From Allorhizocola rhizosphaerae (GTDB lineage: Bacteria; Actinomycetota; Actinomycetes; Mycobacteriales; Micromonosporaceae): 59,091 nt of DNA. Location: the NCBI RefSeq assembly GCF_003426775.1, contig NZ_QJUG01000017.1, positions 1 through 59,091 on the forward strand, read 5' to 3'. The notes below the pieces were generated by a model. The model saw only the letters and a list, made by a program, of their open reading frames with translations, did no database searches and was not told the DNA's origin. How positions within the stretch are numbered: position 1 is the stretch's first letter; each line of letters starts with the position of its first letter. Shown here piece by piece: positions 25,601-33,305 of this stretch. The position numbers and the translations under genes are program-made.

Positions 25601-26826
25601 CCGGCCGCCCGACCGGGCGTGCATGGCAGCTGGACTGGCTCACCCCCTCGACCGAAATCGGCGACATGGCCTTCGACTCCCGCCGGGGCGTCATGTGCCA
25701 GACCGTGCGCGGCGGCGACGGGCAAGGCTACGGTGCCGGAATCACCTGCTGGAACCCGGAAACCGGAGCATTCGCCGGGCACACCACCGTGGACATGTTG
25801 GACATCCAGCCGCGCGGACTCGCGTACCGGCCGGACGACGACACGTTCTACGTCTCCGACTGGCGGTTGGTGACGTTGGCGCGCATTGCCGGATTCTCAC
25901 ATCCGCAGCCGGGCAAGATGCTCAGCAGCTGTATCCACGATGAGTATCCGGGCGGGTTGGCGTGGAGCCCGGGCACCAAGAGATTGTGGATGGCCAACAA
26001 CCAGCTGGTCACCGACACGATCGTGGAAGTCGATCCGGTGGATTGCCGGATCAGCCGGCGTCTGCCCAATCCCAACCCGCCCTACAACGGCGGTGGGTTG
26101 GACATGTCTGATGACGGTTCACTGTGGACGGTCGGGCGGCGCGACAAGTCCGTGCATCGGGTCGCGACAGGCCAGCCGGCGCCCGCCGAGCTGCCATGGC
26201 TGTCGCTCGGCGCCACCTCCGGAACGCTTGCGCCGGGCCAAAGCACGGTGCTCCAAATTGGAGTGTCAGCCGATGGCTTGGCGACTGGACGCAATGCCGG
26301 GTCGGTGTTGTTGCGCACCGATGCCGGACGGGTACCGACCCGGCAGGTCGCGGTGAGCCCGACACTGACCGGCTACCGAGTCGCCATCGACGCGGGCGGC
26401 AACGGGCACACCGCGACTGTCGATGGTGAGCAGTGGCTGCCCGATCGCCTGTTTACCCCTTCGAGCACGGCTTCGACGCGGGCCGGCATCGCCGGAACCG
26501 AGGACGACGGCCTGTTCCAGACGGCACGGACGGGTGCGTTCAAGTATCAGTTCAACAGCTTGCCCGACGGCAGGTATCTGGTCGAGGTGGGATTCGCCGA
26601 GATCGAAGGTAAGCGACCCGGCAAGCGCCTGTTCGATGTATACGCGGGCGATGCCCGGATGGCGTACGCGATCGATCTCGCGGGCGAGTTCGGCGCCAAC
26701 ACCGCAGGCTGGCGAACCGCCATCGTCACGGTCAGCGGCGGCACGCTGGTCCTGGATTTCGTACCGCGTGACCGTGCCGGCCAGCCGATAGTGAACGCTT
26801 TGCGGATAACGCATCTGCCCGCGTAG
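22600..26826 (+). CDS. Giant secreted multidomain S8 (subtilisin-like) protease, copy 2
   Basis: A 1408-residue paralogue of the preceding gene with the same domain order. It has a signal peptide (LLLALALIVPLIPPAAAAHA), an N-terminal prodomain-like segment and an S8 domain with Asp173 (GSIDTGA), His222 (SGHGTHT) and Ser395 (SGTSMAAPHAAG). Regulatory-like repeats (VTDTQGNPLPGATV, ITDRNDGQPLASARV), a beta-sandwich with GIENADGTDGL, propeller-like strands (WVSDAAVNRVVEYDRAG) and a malectin-like end (VAIDAGGNG to RITHLPA) complete it. GIENADGTDG recurs in both copies. It starts at ATG 22600 in a one-base overlap with copy 1, so both are made from one transcript. A hairpin terminator follows. Confidence 0.9.
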   Translation: MKRLLLALALIVPLIPPAAAAHAEPSKIDSGISADAADVWVTFHGKADLSKAAAISDWAERGRAVVQTLQATAERSQRGVRQKLAQQGLTYQSFWATNAILVRSADVSTRRALAARAEVARIRAPQRIQIEMPDTATAPGTLGQPEWGVAAVSAPEVWQQYGRGEGIVVGSIDTGAQSDHPALAQQYRGRNADGSVSHDYNWFDPARICSGNGALPCDNSGHGTHTIGTMVGDDGAGNQIGVAPAAKWIAAKGCESNGCTEGSLIAAGQWMLAPTTTDGANPRPELRPHVINNSWGSPSTTGFYRDVVQAWLAAGVFPVFSAGNSGPGCWTHGEPGSLPEAYAVAAYDSAGQIASFSSRGPSTQTDDIKPDIAAPGVAVRSSLPNDSYGANSGTSMAAPHAAGVVALLLSLAPLLVGDAAEIRAILDASASDVDDQTCGGTASDNHVWGQGKIDALAAALRAPVGPQGTLTGIVTDTQGNPLPGATVAVQIGSRSLTAAADAAGRYNLLRVPVGAHTFTARAFGYGSASRQATIVVDGTARLDFTLATVPRFPVTGTAHDDRGRVLAGAEVRLAGTPLAPATTDADGRFAFPSVPVGDHTAVGRGDACLATGSAPFTVDGPESVALTVPRRSDGFGYTCTVGNGQWIPGVVRTGVTGPVFGERVELPFPMPYYGRDYHWVAVAVNGFASFDGLLGSVDPSDWFRFPYAIPNPGFPTAVMQVFWDDLTVDGSAGVYTATVGQAPHRTFVIEWRNVLVGADGVDRRSSFEMLLHEDGRITYQYDSIDTSRERGSGAGIGIENADGTDGLQFTIRRESLRSGMAITFDPGRNALVSGKITDRNDGQPLASARVELRRGEAVVSSATTDTLGGYLLHATPGQYTLRVSASNYTAFEAPVSLVDNARLPKDAALETGVASITAAPIEPVLAAGQTRQQAVRITNTGSRPLSWQALESAAPPQEYPGQVLGSWPASGVDQPYGIGLTPTSVWVSDAAVNRVVEYDRAGRPTGRAWQLDWLTPSTEIGDMAFDSRRGVMCQTVRGGDGQGYGAGITCWNPETGAFAGHTTVDMLDIQPRGLAYRPDDDTFYVSDWRLVTLARIAGFSHPQPGKMLSSCIHDEYPGGLAWSPGTKRLWMANNQLVTDTIVEVDPVDCRISRRLPNPNPPYNGGGLDMSDDGSLWTVGRRDKSVHRVATGQPAPAELPWLSLGATSGTLAPGQSTVLQIGVSADGLATGRNAGSVLLRTDAGRVPTRQVAVSPTLTGYRVAIDAGGNGHTATVDGEQWLPDRLFTPSSTASTRAGIAGTEDDGLFQTARTGAFKYQFNSLPDGRYLVEVGFAEIEGKRPGKRLFDVYAGDARMAYAIDLAGEFGANTAGWRTAIVTVSGGTLVLDFVPRDRAGQPIVNALRITHLPA

Positions 26827-26840
26827 CAGGTACCGATAAC

Positions 26841-26874
26841 GGCCGCCGGTTGTCTCCAGGCACAACCGGTGGCC
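26841..26874 (+). terminator. Hairpin terminator after the tandem proteases
   Basis: GGCCGCCGGTTGT (26841-26853) pairs with ACAACCGGTGGCC (26862-26874), with one mismatch and an 8-nt loop. It begins 15 bases after the stop codon. There is no T-run, as is usual in very GC-rich actinobacteria. Confidence 0.65.
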
Positions 26875-27157
26875 GGTCCATGCGCCCAGCGATGGCCGAC
26901 CACGCCGTGCGCCAAAACGAAACGGAGCAGACCTGACACCGTATGCAAGCGGCGCTCGGTGAACCACCCGCAGCGATTCCCACTCGGCCGTGGTTCGCCG
27001 ACATCGGAGATTCCGAACTGGCAGAACGGCTGCTTAGCAGGTGCCTCGGACGGCGTCGGCGAGCCGAGGGTGAACAGCCCGGCCGGGGGTTAGGCCAAGA
27101 TCTGGTGGGCGACGTCGGTGTGGGAGGCGGGGGCAGAGTACACCTCCGTGGACGCTA
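26875..27157. other. Stretch without a recognisable gene
   Basis: Short open frames exist here but none has a ribosome-binding site or a recognisable family. It leads directly into a frameshifted TPR-gene remnant, so it may be decayed upstream coding sequence. I see nothing else in it. Confidence 0.3.
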
Positions 27158-27686
27158 GTGATCTTGACTATCGAGCGCGGACTCTCACCGGCTGCATCCC
27201 CGCACCTGGTCTCCCGGCTTGTCGAGCTCGGCCATACCGACGAGGTGGCGTTCCAGCCAGGCCGTGAGGAGTGGTTCTGTGCGAGAGAGCGGGCACGGCT
27301 ACTCACCGGACAGGACCGGCAGGCGGATGTGTTGGAGGTGCTCGCCCCGTACGTCGCCACGGGTTGGTGGAAGGCCGCCGAGACCACGGCCGAGCTGTTG
27401 GAGGGGTGGGGAGGAGCGAAGAGGCGATTGCGCTTGTCCGCCCGTATGCAGAGGCCTGTGACCGGCTGGCGCTGGAGTCTTTCGCGCGCATGCCTGCCCG
27501 GCACGGCCGGGCGACGAGGCGACACAGGTATTGCGCTCGCTCGCGGACTCGCCCGGCGGCGCGGAGGACTGGATCGTCGACATGCTGTGCACCCACTACG
27601 CCGACCAAGGCCGCGCCGAGGAGGGCCTGGCCTACCTCGACGCGCTTGAGGCGCGCGGTGGCTGGGCGGAGACGCTGCGTTTCGGG
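27158..27686 (+). pseudogene. Frameshifted tetratricopeptide-like protein remnant
   Basis: The first frame gives LVELGHTDEVAFQPGREEWF and GQDRQADVLEVLAPYVATGW up to about 27410. A second gives EEAIALVRPYAEACDRLALE to about 27510. A third gives DWIVDMLCTHYADQGRAEEG and LAYLDALEARGGWAE. Joined, these make a series of ~34-residue helical pairs like a common Streptomyces TPR protein of unknown function. Two frameshifts, loss of the N-terminus and truncation against the LacI gene show it is dead. Confidence 0.65.
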
Positions 27687-28688
27687 TCAGGCGCTTTCGC
27701 GGCAGATCAGCTGCGACGGGTAGTAGGTGGCCGGCGACGCCCAGCTGCCGTCCAGCACCGCGGTCGTGGCCGCGGTGGCGATGCGTTCCACCGGATGGGT
27801 CGAGGTGGTGAGGGTCGGTGTGCTCAGCACGGCGAACGGGATGTCGTCGAAGCCGCAGACCGCGACGTCGCCGGGGATGTTGCGGCCTTGGCCACGCAGC
27901 GCGGCGATGATGCCCAGGGCCACGGCATCGTTGCCGGCGATCACGGCGTCCGTGTCTGGCCAGCGGCACAGGGCGGTCCGTGCAGCCGCTTTGCCGCCGT
28001 CGGCGGTGAAGTTGCTCCGAACGAGACGGAAGGGCAGCCCGCCGGCTTGCATCAGGCTGCGGTAGGTCTCGACGGACCGTGCGACGCATGGCATCCAGGC
28101 AGGGCCGGACACCATCGCGATGCGGCGGCGTCCTTTGTCGTACAGGTGATACACCATGGCCGCGGTGGCGCCGGCGAGGTCCACATCGAAGACCGGAACC
28201 GTCGTCGAGCCGAGGCCGATCGAGGCGATCCTGCCGGTAAGCGCGGCCGGGACCGCCCGCAGCACCGCGTCGGTGGCATTCAGCAGGAGCACTGCGCGGG
28301 CACTGCGATCCTTGGCCAGCCGGCGCACCTGGTCCGGGTCTCGGTAGGGCAGCCACTGCAACGACACACCGATGCCGCGCGTTGCGCAGGTCACGGCGAC
28401 CGAGGCGACAAAGCGGTCCACGTAGGGATCGTCGAGCGTGCTGGGCGTATGCCCGGTGACCGCGACGACGAGCCGGAACCCATGGCCACCCACCAGCGCC
28501 CGCGCCGCCGCGTCCGGGATGTAGCCCAACGCCTTCACGGCGGCGATGACCCGGTCGCGGGCCTCCGCCGACGACGGCCCACAACCGGTGATGACCCGCG
28601 AGGCCGTCGCCCGTGAGACACCCGCCTCGCGGGCCACGTCTTCAAGCGTCACCCTGTGAGTGCTGGTATGCGGGGTCGACGTGGTCAT
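27687..28688 (-). CDS. LacI-family transcriptional regulator
   Basis: This 333-residue regulator has an N-terminal LacI helix-turn-helix (VTLEDVAREAGVSRATASRV, then GYIPDAAARAL hinge). The periplasmic-binding-protein-like effector domain has VIAGNDAVALGIIAALRGQG and DVAVCGFDDIPFAVLSTPTL, both hallmarks of sugar-responsive LacI proteins. No sugar transporter or glycosidase is adjacent, so the ligand is unknown. A consensus LacI-type operator lies about 60 bases upstream at 28750-28763, which suggests autoregulation. Confidence 0.92.
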   Translation of the reverse strand: MTTSTPHTSTHRVTLEDVAREAGVSRATASRVITGCGPSSAEARDRVIAAVKALGYIPDAAARALVGGHGFRLVVAVTGHTPSTLDDPYVDRFVASVAVTCATRGIGVSLQWLPYRDPDQVRRLAKDRSARAVLLLNATDAVLRAVPAALTGRIASIGLGSTTVPVFDVDLAGATAAMVYHLYDKGRRRIAMVSGPAWMPCVARSVETYRSLMQAGGLPFRLVRSNFTADGGKAAARTALCRWPDTDAVIAGNDAVALGIIAALRGQGRNIPGDVAVCGFDDIPFAVLSTPTLTTSTHPVERIATAATTAVLDGSWASPATYYPSQLICRESA

Positions 28689-28749
28689 GTCCTCTCCGAT
28701 CGGCGTCTCAGGAAATAATGCATCGTCATCGGCGAAAGCGCACCGGAAC

Positions 28750-28763
28750 TGGAAGCGCTCTCA
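28750..28763. promoter_or_regulatory. LacI-type operator upstream of the LacI gene
   Basis: TGGAAGCGCTCTCA is a near-palindrome centred on GCGC, very like the TGGGAGCGCTCCCA site of actinobacterial CebR-type LacI regulators (family knowledge). The rest of 28689-29013 shows no gene. Confidence 0.6.
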
Positions 28764-29013
28764 CACCCGGCCAGGTCGGCGAAGCAAGCGGCATGCAGCG
28801 CGCTGGCGCCTGGGGACGCAGGCTGCGGCAAGCAGCTGCGGGCTGGATGGACGCCGGTCGGAGCCATGACTCGCCTTGAGCAGGTGCGGCGGTGGAACTC
28901 CAGTCGGCAGTGGGCGATCTCGGAGAAGGTCGTGCACCGGCGCTCTGTATCATTCACGCATTCACACCCATTCACCAATGATGCTCTTGCCGGATACGTA
29001 GAAGAATGTCGGC

Positions 29014-29550
29014 ATGATGCGATTTGGTGCAAGGCATGTCCGTCGGCTCATCGTCGTGATCACCACTGCTGTCGCCGCAATCGTCGTGCCCACTGTGGCT
29101 GGGGCCGATCCAGTCACGGGTGTCACCTGTACTCTGGGCACATGGAGAACTGAGTTCGACCCAGGCATCCTGCTTCTCGAACCACAGAACACCAAGACGA
29201 CCAACACGTTCGCCTTCACCAACTGCGCCAGCCTCAGTCAGCCTCTGCTGAGTTCCGGCACCGCAGAGAACAAGCGCACGCTCGCCGACTTCACCTGCCT
29301 GAATCTCATCGAACCGATCACCGCGACGTACGAGATCGTCTGGGACAACAACATCGGCAGCAGCACGGTGGAGCTCACCAACTATGTCATCGGCTTCACT
29401 GTGGTGGTTACCGGCCCCGTGACAGGCGGGCTCTTCGCCGGCAAACAGGCGACAATCACTTTGCAGAGCTTTCCGGTGACGGTGCCACTGGAGTGCCTCA
29501 CCGACGGTCTGGAGCTCGTCACCGGGGGCGCAACGCTTGACATCACCTAG
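29014..29550 (+). CDS. Small secreted protein of unknown function
   Basis: A 178-residue protein with a signal peptide (RLIVVITTAVAAIVVPTVAG-ADP) and a beta-rich mature part with three cysteines (VTCTLGTW, TNCASLS, DFTCLN) plus one near the C-terminus (LECLTDG). TW.TEFDPG and NTFAFTNC resemble small exported actinobacterial proteins of unknown role. ATG 29014 or 29017 could initiate. Neither has a strong ribosome-binding site. It stands alone. I do not recognise a named family. Confidence 0.72.
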   Translation: MMRFGARHVRRLIVVITTAVAAIVVPTVAGADPVTGVTCTLGTWRTEFDPGILLLEPQNTKTTNTFAFTNCASLSQPLLSSGTAENKRTLADFTCLNLIEPITATYEIVWDNNIGSSTVELTNYVIGFTVVVTGPVTGGLFAGKQATITLQSFPVTVPLECLTDGLELVTGGATLDIT

Positions 29551-29599
29551 GCTTTGCTTTCAGCCCCGGCGGCGGTCGGTGGCGTGAATGCTGTTTCGG

Positions 29600-29870
29600 A
29601 AATGCATGTTCCAGCTCGACGTAGACTCCACATTGGACCGTGCCGCAGCGCGTTGTCCACGAGGTTGGACACCGCGCACCGCAGGCTCGGCTCGTCGACC
29701 GGGCACATGGCATGTCAGGTCCGGCGAACGCGACGTCACCGATCACCGGCTTGACCAACGCCACCACCTCGGCCGGCCCGTCCGTCATCGCGATCCGGCG
29801 CTCGGGCGCAACGACGAGATGCGCTCCGCGACGGACCGTACCCGCTCGATGGGTCGTACCGCACGGCACC
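29600..29870 (-). pseudogene. Fragment of a sensor histidine kinase
   Basis: The minus strand reads EPSLRCAVSNLVDNALRHG at about 29637-29693, the N-box of histidine kinases. The region before it (ERVRSVAERISSL, then ERRIAMTDGPAEVVALV) resembles the dimerisation-to-ATPase linker in a different frame. No H-box or G-box is recoverable. The surrounding 530 bases (29551-30081) hold no intact gene. Confidence 0.5.
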
Positions 29871-30081
29871 CACCACCATGCCAGTCGCGCCGAACGCCGC
29901 CGTGCTGCACACCGATCTGCTGGACAAGCAGGTGCAGCTTCAGCTCTCGGCCCGATGTCTGAGCTGTTCGTCTGGTGGTGATAAGACAGGCGCGCCGGTC
30001 TCGCAGTCGTCCGGTGCCGCCATGGAAACCTCGTATATGGTCATATGTGTCAATGGGGCTGTGTCGGCATGGGGAGGTTCG

Positions 30082-31347
30082 ATGGCTAGGCAGTCCGGCG
30101 GTGATGACGCGGCGGCGATGTACCGCGGCGATGCGGCCCGGCGTGGTTTCTGCCCGACTGAGAAAGCCGCGCACGGGTTTGTTCCGTGGGCGTTCGAGAC
30201 CGGTGGCCCGATCAGGGCCGCTGCGGCGGTCGCCGACCAAGTCGTGTACATCACCAGCCTTGACGGGGGTCTCTACGCGGTGGATGGGTTGACCGGTCGG
30301 CCACGCTGGCGCTTCGCGGTCTCCGGTGGTGTGGACTCCTCCCCGGTTGTGGCCGGTGGCGTGGTCTATTTCGGTGGGGACATGCATGTTCTGGCGGTCG
30401 AGGCGGCAACGGGCCGGCAGCGATGGCGATATCCGACCGACGCTCTGTCGGGCTCCTCACCGGCTGTGGCCGGTGGAATGGTCTTCATCGGCGCCAGCGA
30501 TTCTCGCCTGATCGCCGTCGATGCGAGCAGTGGCACGCTGCGTTGGGAGTTCGCCACCGGCGGGCACAGACTCTTCCCTGATTCGCCACCACAGCCGAGG
30601 GAAACCGCGTCTTCCGCGGCGGTCGAGCGCGGCGTCGTCTACTTCGTAGGCGTCGACGGGAATGTGTATGCGCTGACGGCGAAATCCGGCGCCCTGCGGT
30701 GGACGGCGCCGATGCAATGCGATAGCCGCGCCTGCGTCGCGGTGGATGGCGGCATCGTCTACGGCGCGAGCCGTGGCAACGTGTTCGCCCTGGACGCCTC
30801 CAGCGGAGCAGTCAGGTGGCAGCAGCAGGTCAACACGACCTTCGACTACTGCGTGCCGGCAGTCGCGGACGGCCGGGTGTTCATCGCCGGTCGACGGGCG
30901 GGGTCTGCGACGGGGGGTCTCTCGATTCTGGGAGATCTGTATGCGTTTGACGCGAAGACCGGGCACCGGGTCTGGCACCTTCCCACAGACAGCTGGGTTG
31001 AAGCTTCCCCCGCGGTCGACGGTAACCGGGTGTATCTGGCCACGAGAGGCTCGTCGGCCAGCAAAGCCGCGCTTTCCGCGTTGGACGCCTCAACAGGTGT
31101 GCTCCACTGGGAAAAGAAGATCAATTTCCGGTCCCGTGGGACGACGCTGCTGCCGGTCGACGGCATTCGCTCCTCACCTACAGTGGCTGGTGGCGTGCTC
31201 TACCTCGGCAATCCCAACGGCTACCTGTACGCCTACCGTGCGGACACGGGCGAAGGAGCCGGCCCGCGAAGCGAGCCGATAGGACAAGCGATCGCGTATC
31301 GGCTTTTCCGCCGGCTCTTCGGCTACCGGCGCCCGGAACAGTCATGA
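30082..31347 (+). CDS. PQQ-repeat beta-propeller protein
   Basis: This 421-residue protein is made of repeated ~40-residue blades with the PQQ-like signature: DGGLYAVDGLTGRPRWRF, VLAVEAATGRQRWRY, LIAVDASSGTLRWEF, VYALTAKSGALRWTAP and VFALDASSGAVRWQQQ. That fits a seven- or eight-bladed propeller of BamB type. No signal peptide is seen at ATG 30082, which has GGGGAGG at 30071-30077, so it may be cytoplasmic, unlike Gram-negative BamB. A longer upstream frame lacks a convincing start. The binding partner is unknown. Confidence 0.85.
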   Translation: MARQSGGDDAAAMYRGDAARRGFCPTEKAAHGFVPWAFETGGPIRAAAAVADQVVYITSLDGGLYAVDGLTGRPRWRFAVSGGVDSSPVVAGGVVYFGGDMHVLAVEAATGRQRWRYPTDALSGSSPAVAGGMVFIGASDSRLIAVDASSGTLRWEFATGGHRLFPDSPPQPRETASSAAVERGVVYFVGVDGNVYALTAKSGALRWTAPMQCDSRACVAVDGGIVYGASRGNVFALDASSGAVRWQQQVNTTFDYCVPAVADGRVFIAGRRAGSATGGLSILGDLYAFDAKTGHRVWHLPTDSWVEASPAVDGNRVYLATRGSSASKAALSALDASTGVLHWEKKINFRSRGTTLLPVDGIRSSPTVAGGVLYLGNPNGYLYAYRADTGEGAGPRSEPIGQAIAYRLFRRLFGYRRPEQS

Positions 31348-31593
31348 GTCGCCGACGCGCGACGGTGCCCATGGCCGAGGTGAGCGCGGTGTGGATGACG
31401 CATCGGGGCGACACCGCACACGGCTACGAGACGACACGGCTGCGGCTGGCGCCGCACCAACAAACAGATGACGTGCAGGCACGATCCCGCGCCGGGCCAA
31501 GCGCTCGTGCGGCTGCTCCCGTCGCACGTCACCGTGGACGAGCGGTGGGACGAACTCGCGGAACCGCCGAGCTTCGGGTACTGCGAGGGCTGA
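31344..31593 (+). pseudogene. Frameshifted small hypothetical gene
   Basis: From ATG 31344 (overlapping the preceding stop) one frame reads MAEVSAVWMTHRGDTAHGYE and RLRLAPHQQTDDVQ. Sense-looking sequence then continues in another frame (HDPAPGQALVRLLPSHVTVD, then ERWDELAEPPSFGYCEG) to a TGA at 31591. The two halves probably belonged to one ~80-residue gene. No family is recognised. Confidence 0.4.
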
Positions 31594-31692
31594 GGGTGTG
31601 GTCGCGGTGCAGGTAACTGTCCGAATTGGATTCGCAGACCGGGCCGGCTAGTGCCCTGACCACAAACCTTCGCCGGTGGGTAGCCTCGCGGT

Positions 31693-32084
31693 GTGGTGAC
31701 CGAGGACATGGTTGCCGCGGCCTCGAAGGGCGACTGGGGTGACGCCGCTCGGGATGGTGTTTCCCTGGCCACCTTCGGCGCCGCCAGCAAGGCCGTCACC
31801 AAGGAGGGCAACGGGGGCCAAGAAGGTGCAGCAAAAGCGACGAGGTCGACCCGAAGCTGCGGGGCGTCGACCGGGCGAAAATCGCGAACGACCGCGCACG
31901 CGAGCTCGCCGACAAGAAGGCGAGAGCGAAGGCAACGAAGATCCAGAGCAGGCAGTGGGCGGCCAAGGTCAAGGCGATGAAGGCGGCCTACAAGAAGCAG
32001 CAGCAAGCGAAGAAGGCGGCCGCGAAGCTGGCCAAGAAACCCGCCTCATACCGGGCGGCATTGAAGAAGGCCAGCAAGTACTGA
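31693..32084 (+). pseudogene. Frameshifted Lys/Ala-rich protein remnant
   Basis: The first frame has VTEDMVAAASKGDWGDAARD and GVSLATFGAASKAVTKEG. After at least one shift near 31820-31842 the sequence reads DEVDPKLRGVDRAKIANDRA, then a lysine-alanine coiled region (KKQQQAKKAAAKLAKKPA) ending KKASKY at TGA 32082. The basic coiled tail recalls phage-like or toxin-delivery pre-domains, but no named family can be claimed. Confidence 0.42.
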
Positions 32085-32146
32085 CGCCGGTCGCGGGGCC
32101 GCCATGTGCGCACTCGGCATGACGGCCCCGTCGGCTACCAATGCTT

Positions 32147-32659
32147 TCAGCCGAGAGCGGCAATCGCCGCGTCGTAATCGGGCTCGGCCATTTGATCTGG
32201 TACGTATTCGGCGTGCACGATCCGGCCGGCCCCGTCGATGACGAACACGGCGCGCTGCAGCAACCGCCACTCTTTGAGCAGCACGCCGTAGTCGCGTCCG
32301 AAAGTCTCGGAGCGGTGAGCCGACAGCAACTGGTGGCCGGCGCCCTCCGTCTCGCGCCAACGGTCCAGGGCGAACGGCAGGTCCATGCTGATGGTCATGA
32401 CCCGCACGCCGCTGTCAACGGGGAGGCGCTGCTGCCACGAGCGGGTCTCCACCTGGCACACCGGCGTGTCGATCGAGTTGATCACATTGAGGAGCCGTTG
32501 CGCCCCATGCGAATCGGCGAGGCTCACCGGCTTGATCGCGCCGTCGGTATCGAGAAAATCCAGCACGAAATCCGGAGCCGCGTCGCCGGCTTGAAGCTTT
32601 ATACCGATGACCGTGAGCTGCTCGCCGAGCTCGAAGGCCTCGCCTGTTCGTTCATCCAT
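32147..32659 (-). CDS. tpx: Thiol peroxidase (Tpx-type peroxiredoxin), apparently one-cysteine
   Basis: This 170-residue atypical 2-Cys peroxiredoxin family member begins with the Tpx pattern (LQAGDAAPDFVL). The peroxidatic Cys68 lies in NSIDTPVCQVETR, as in Tpx proteins. In canonical Tpx the resolving cysteine lies in a PFA..RFCG.EG context. Here the same place reads PFALDRWRETEG, so Trp101 replaces it. The protein has no other cysteine and would need an external thiol for recycling (inference). It reduces peroxides in the cytoplasm. Confidence 0.85.
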   Translation of the reverse strand: MDERTGEAFELGEQLTVIGIKLQAGDAAPDFVLDFLDTDGAIKPVSLADSHGAQRLLNVINSIDTPVCQVETRSWQQRLPVDSGVRVMTISMDLPFALDRWRETEGAGHQLLSAHRSETFGRDYGVLLKEWRLLQRAVFVIDGAGRIVHAEYVPDQMAEPDYDAAIAALG

Positions 32660-32764
32660 GGCGGCCAGTGTAGGCAGGGCCGGTTTTCAGTCGAAAACCA
32701 TTCCCGGTTCAGTGCTGCTCGCCATGATGAGCTCCACACCGAGTTCGTCAAGAAGGAGCCTAAG

Positions 32765-33262
32765 ATGACCATGGCCAGCAGGTCGCGCCGCCGCGTGTTC
32801 GGCGTCATCGGCGCGACCCTCGCCGCGCTGTTCGTCATGTCGGTCGCGGCGGCACCGGCACACGCCACACTCGGCCCGGCGCAATCCGTCGACATCCAGT
32901 TGCGCAGTTACTCCGACAGCGGAGGCGAATACCTGGTCGGCCGGGTGGTCGGCACCATCCAGTTCGACAGCGGGAACACGCAGTACCGGCTGGCGGTCAC
33001 CATCTGCCGGCAGTCAAGCTATACGTCACCGAACATGCGGATCTACGTCAACGGCACGCCTGGCCCGGTGTACGCGGGCGAGGACGGCGTGCGCCGGCCG
33101 CACATCTGCGGTGGGCACGGACTGTCCAATGTGGTCGACGGGTTGTTCACGTACGGCGGGACGATCGTGGGCATCTCGGTCACCATCGAAGGCATCCACT
33201 TCGACGGGTCGACCGCCCGAACCGTCAGCAAGGGCAGGTACTACGACAACCCGTTCAACTGA
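32765..33262 (+). CDS. Secreted hypothetical protein
   Basis: A 165-residue protein with a signal peptide (RSRRRVFGVIGATLAALFVM, cleavage near AAPAHA-TLG). The beta-rich mature part has SVDIQLRSYSDSGGEYLVGR, YRLAVTICRQSSY and GVRRPHICGGHG. Two cysteines could form a disulfide. ATG 32765 follows AAGGAG at about 32753. The longer upstream open frame is the antisense of tpx. No family is recognised. A strong bidirectional hairpin separates it from the convergent gene. Confidence 0.72.
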   Translation: MTMASRSRRRVFGVIGATLAALFVMSVAAAPAHATLGPAQSVDIQLRSYSDSGGEYLVGRVVGTIQFDSGNTQYRLAVTICRQSSYTSPNMRIYVNGTPGPVYAGEDGVRRPHICGGHGLSNVVDGLFTYGGTIVGISVTIEGIHFDGSTARTVSKGRYYDNPFN

Positions 33263-33269
33263 TCTCGCG

Positions 33270-33300
33270 GCGGTGGGCGTCCCGCCGGGACGCCCACCGC
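33270..33300. terminator. Bidirectional terminator hairpin between convergent genes
   Basis: GCGGTGGGCGTCCC (33270-33283) pairs perfectly with GGGACGCCCACCGC (33287-33300) around a 3-nt loop. It lies between the stop codons of the 32765 (+) and 33306 (-) genes. Confidence 0.85.
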
Positions 33301-33305
33301 ATGTG

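Noticed and set aside
27034-28584. Long minus-strand frame overlapping LacI
   Set aside because: The reading frame with the LacI HTH and sugar-binding domain is the real one; this frame is Arg/Gly-rich shadow.
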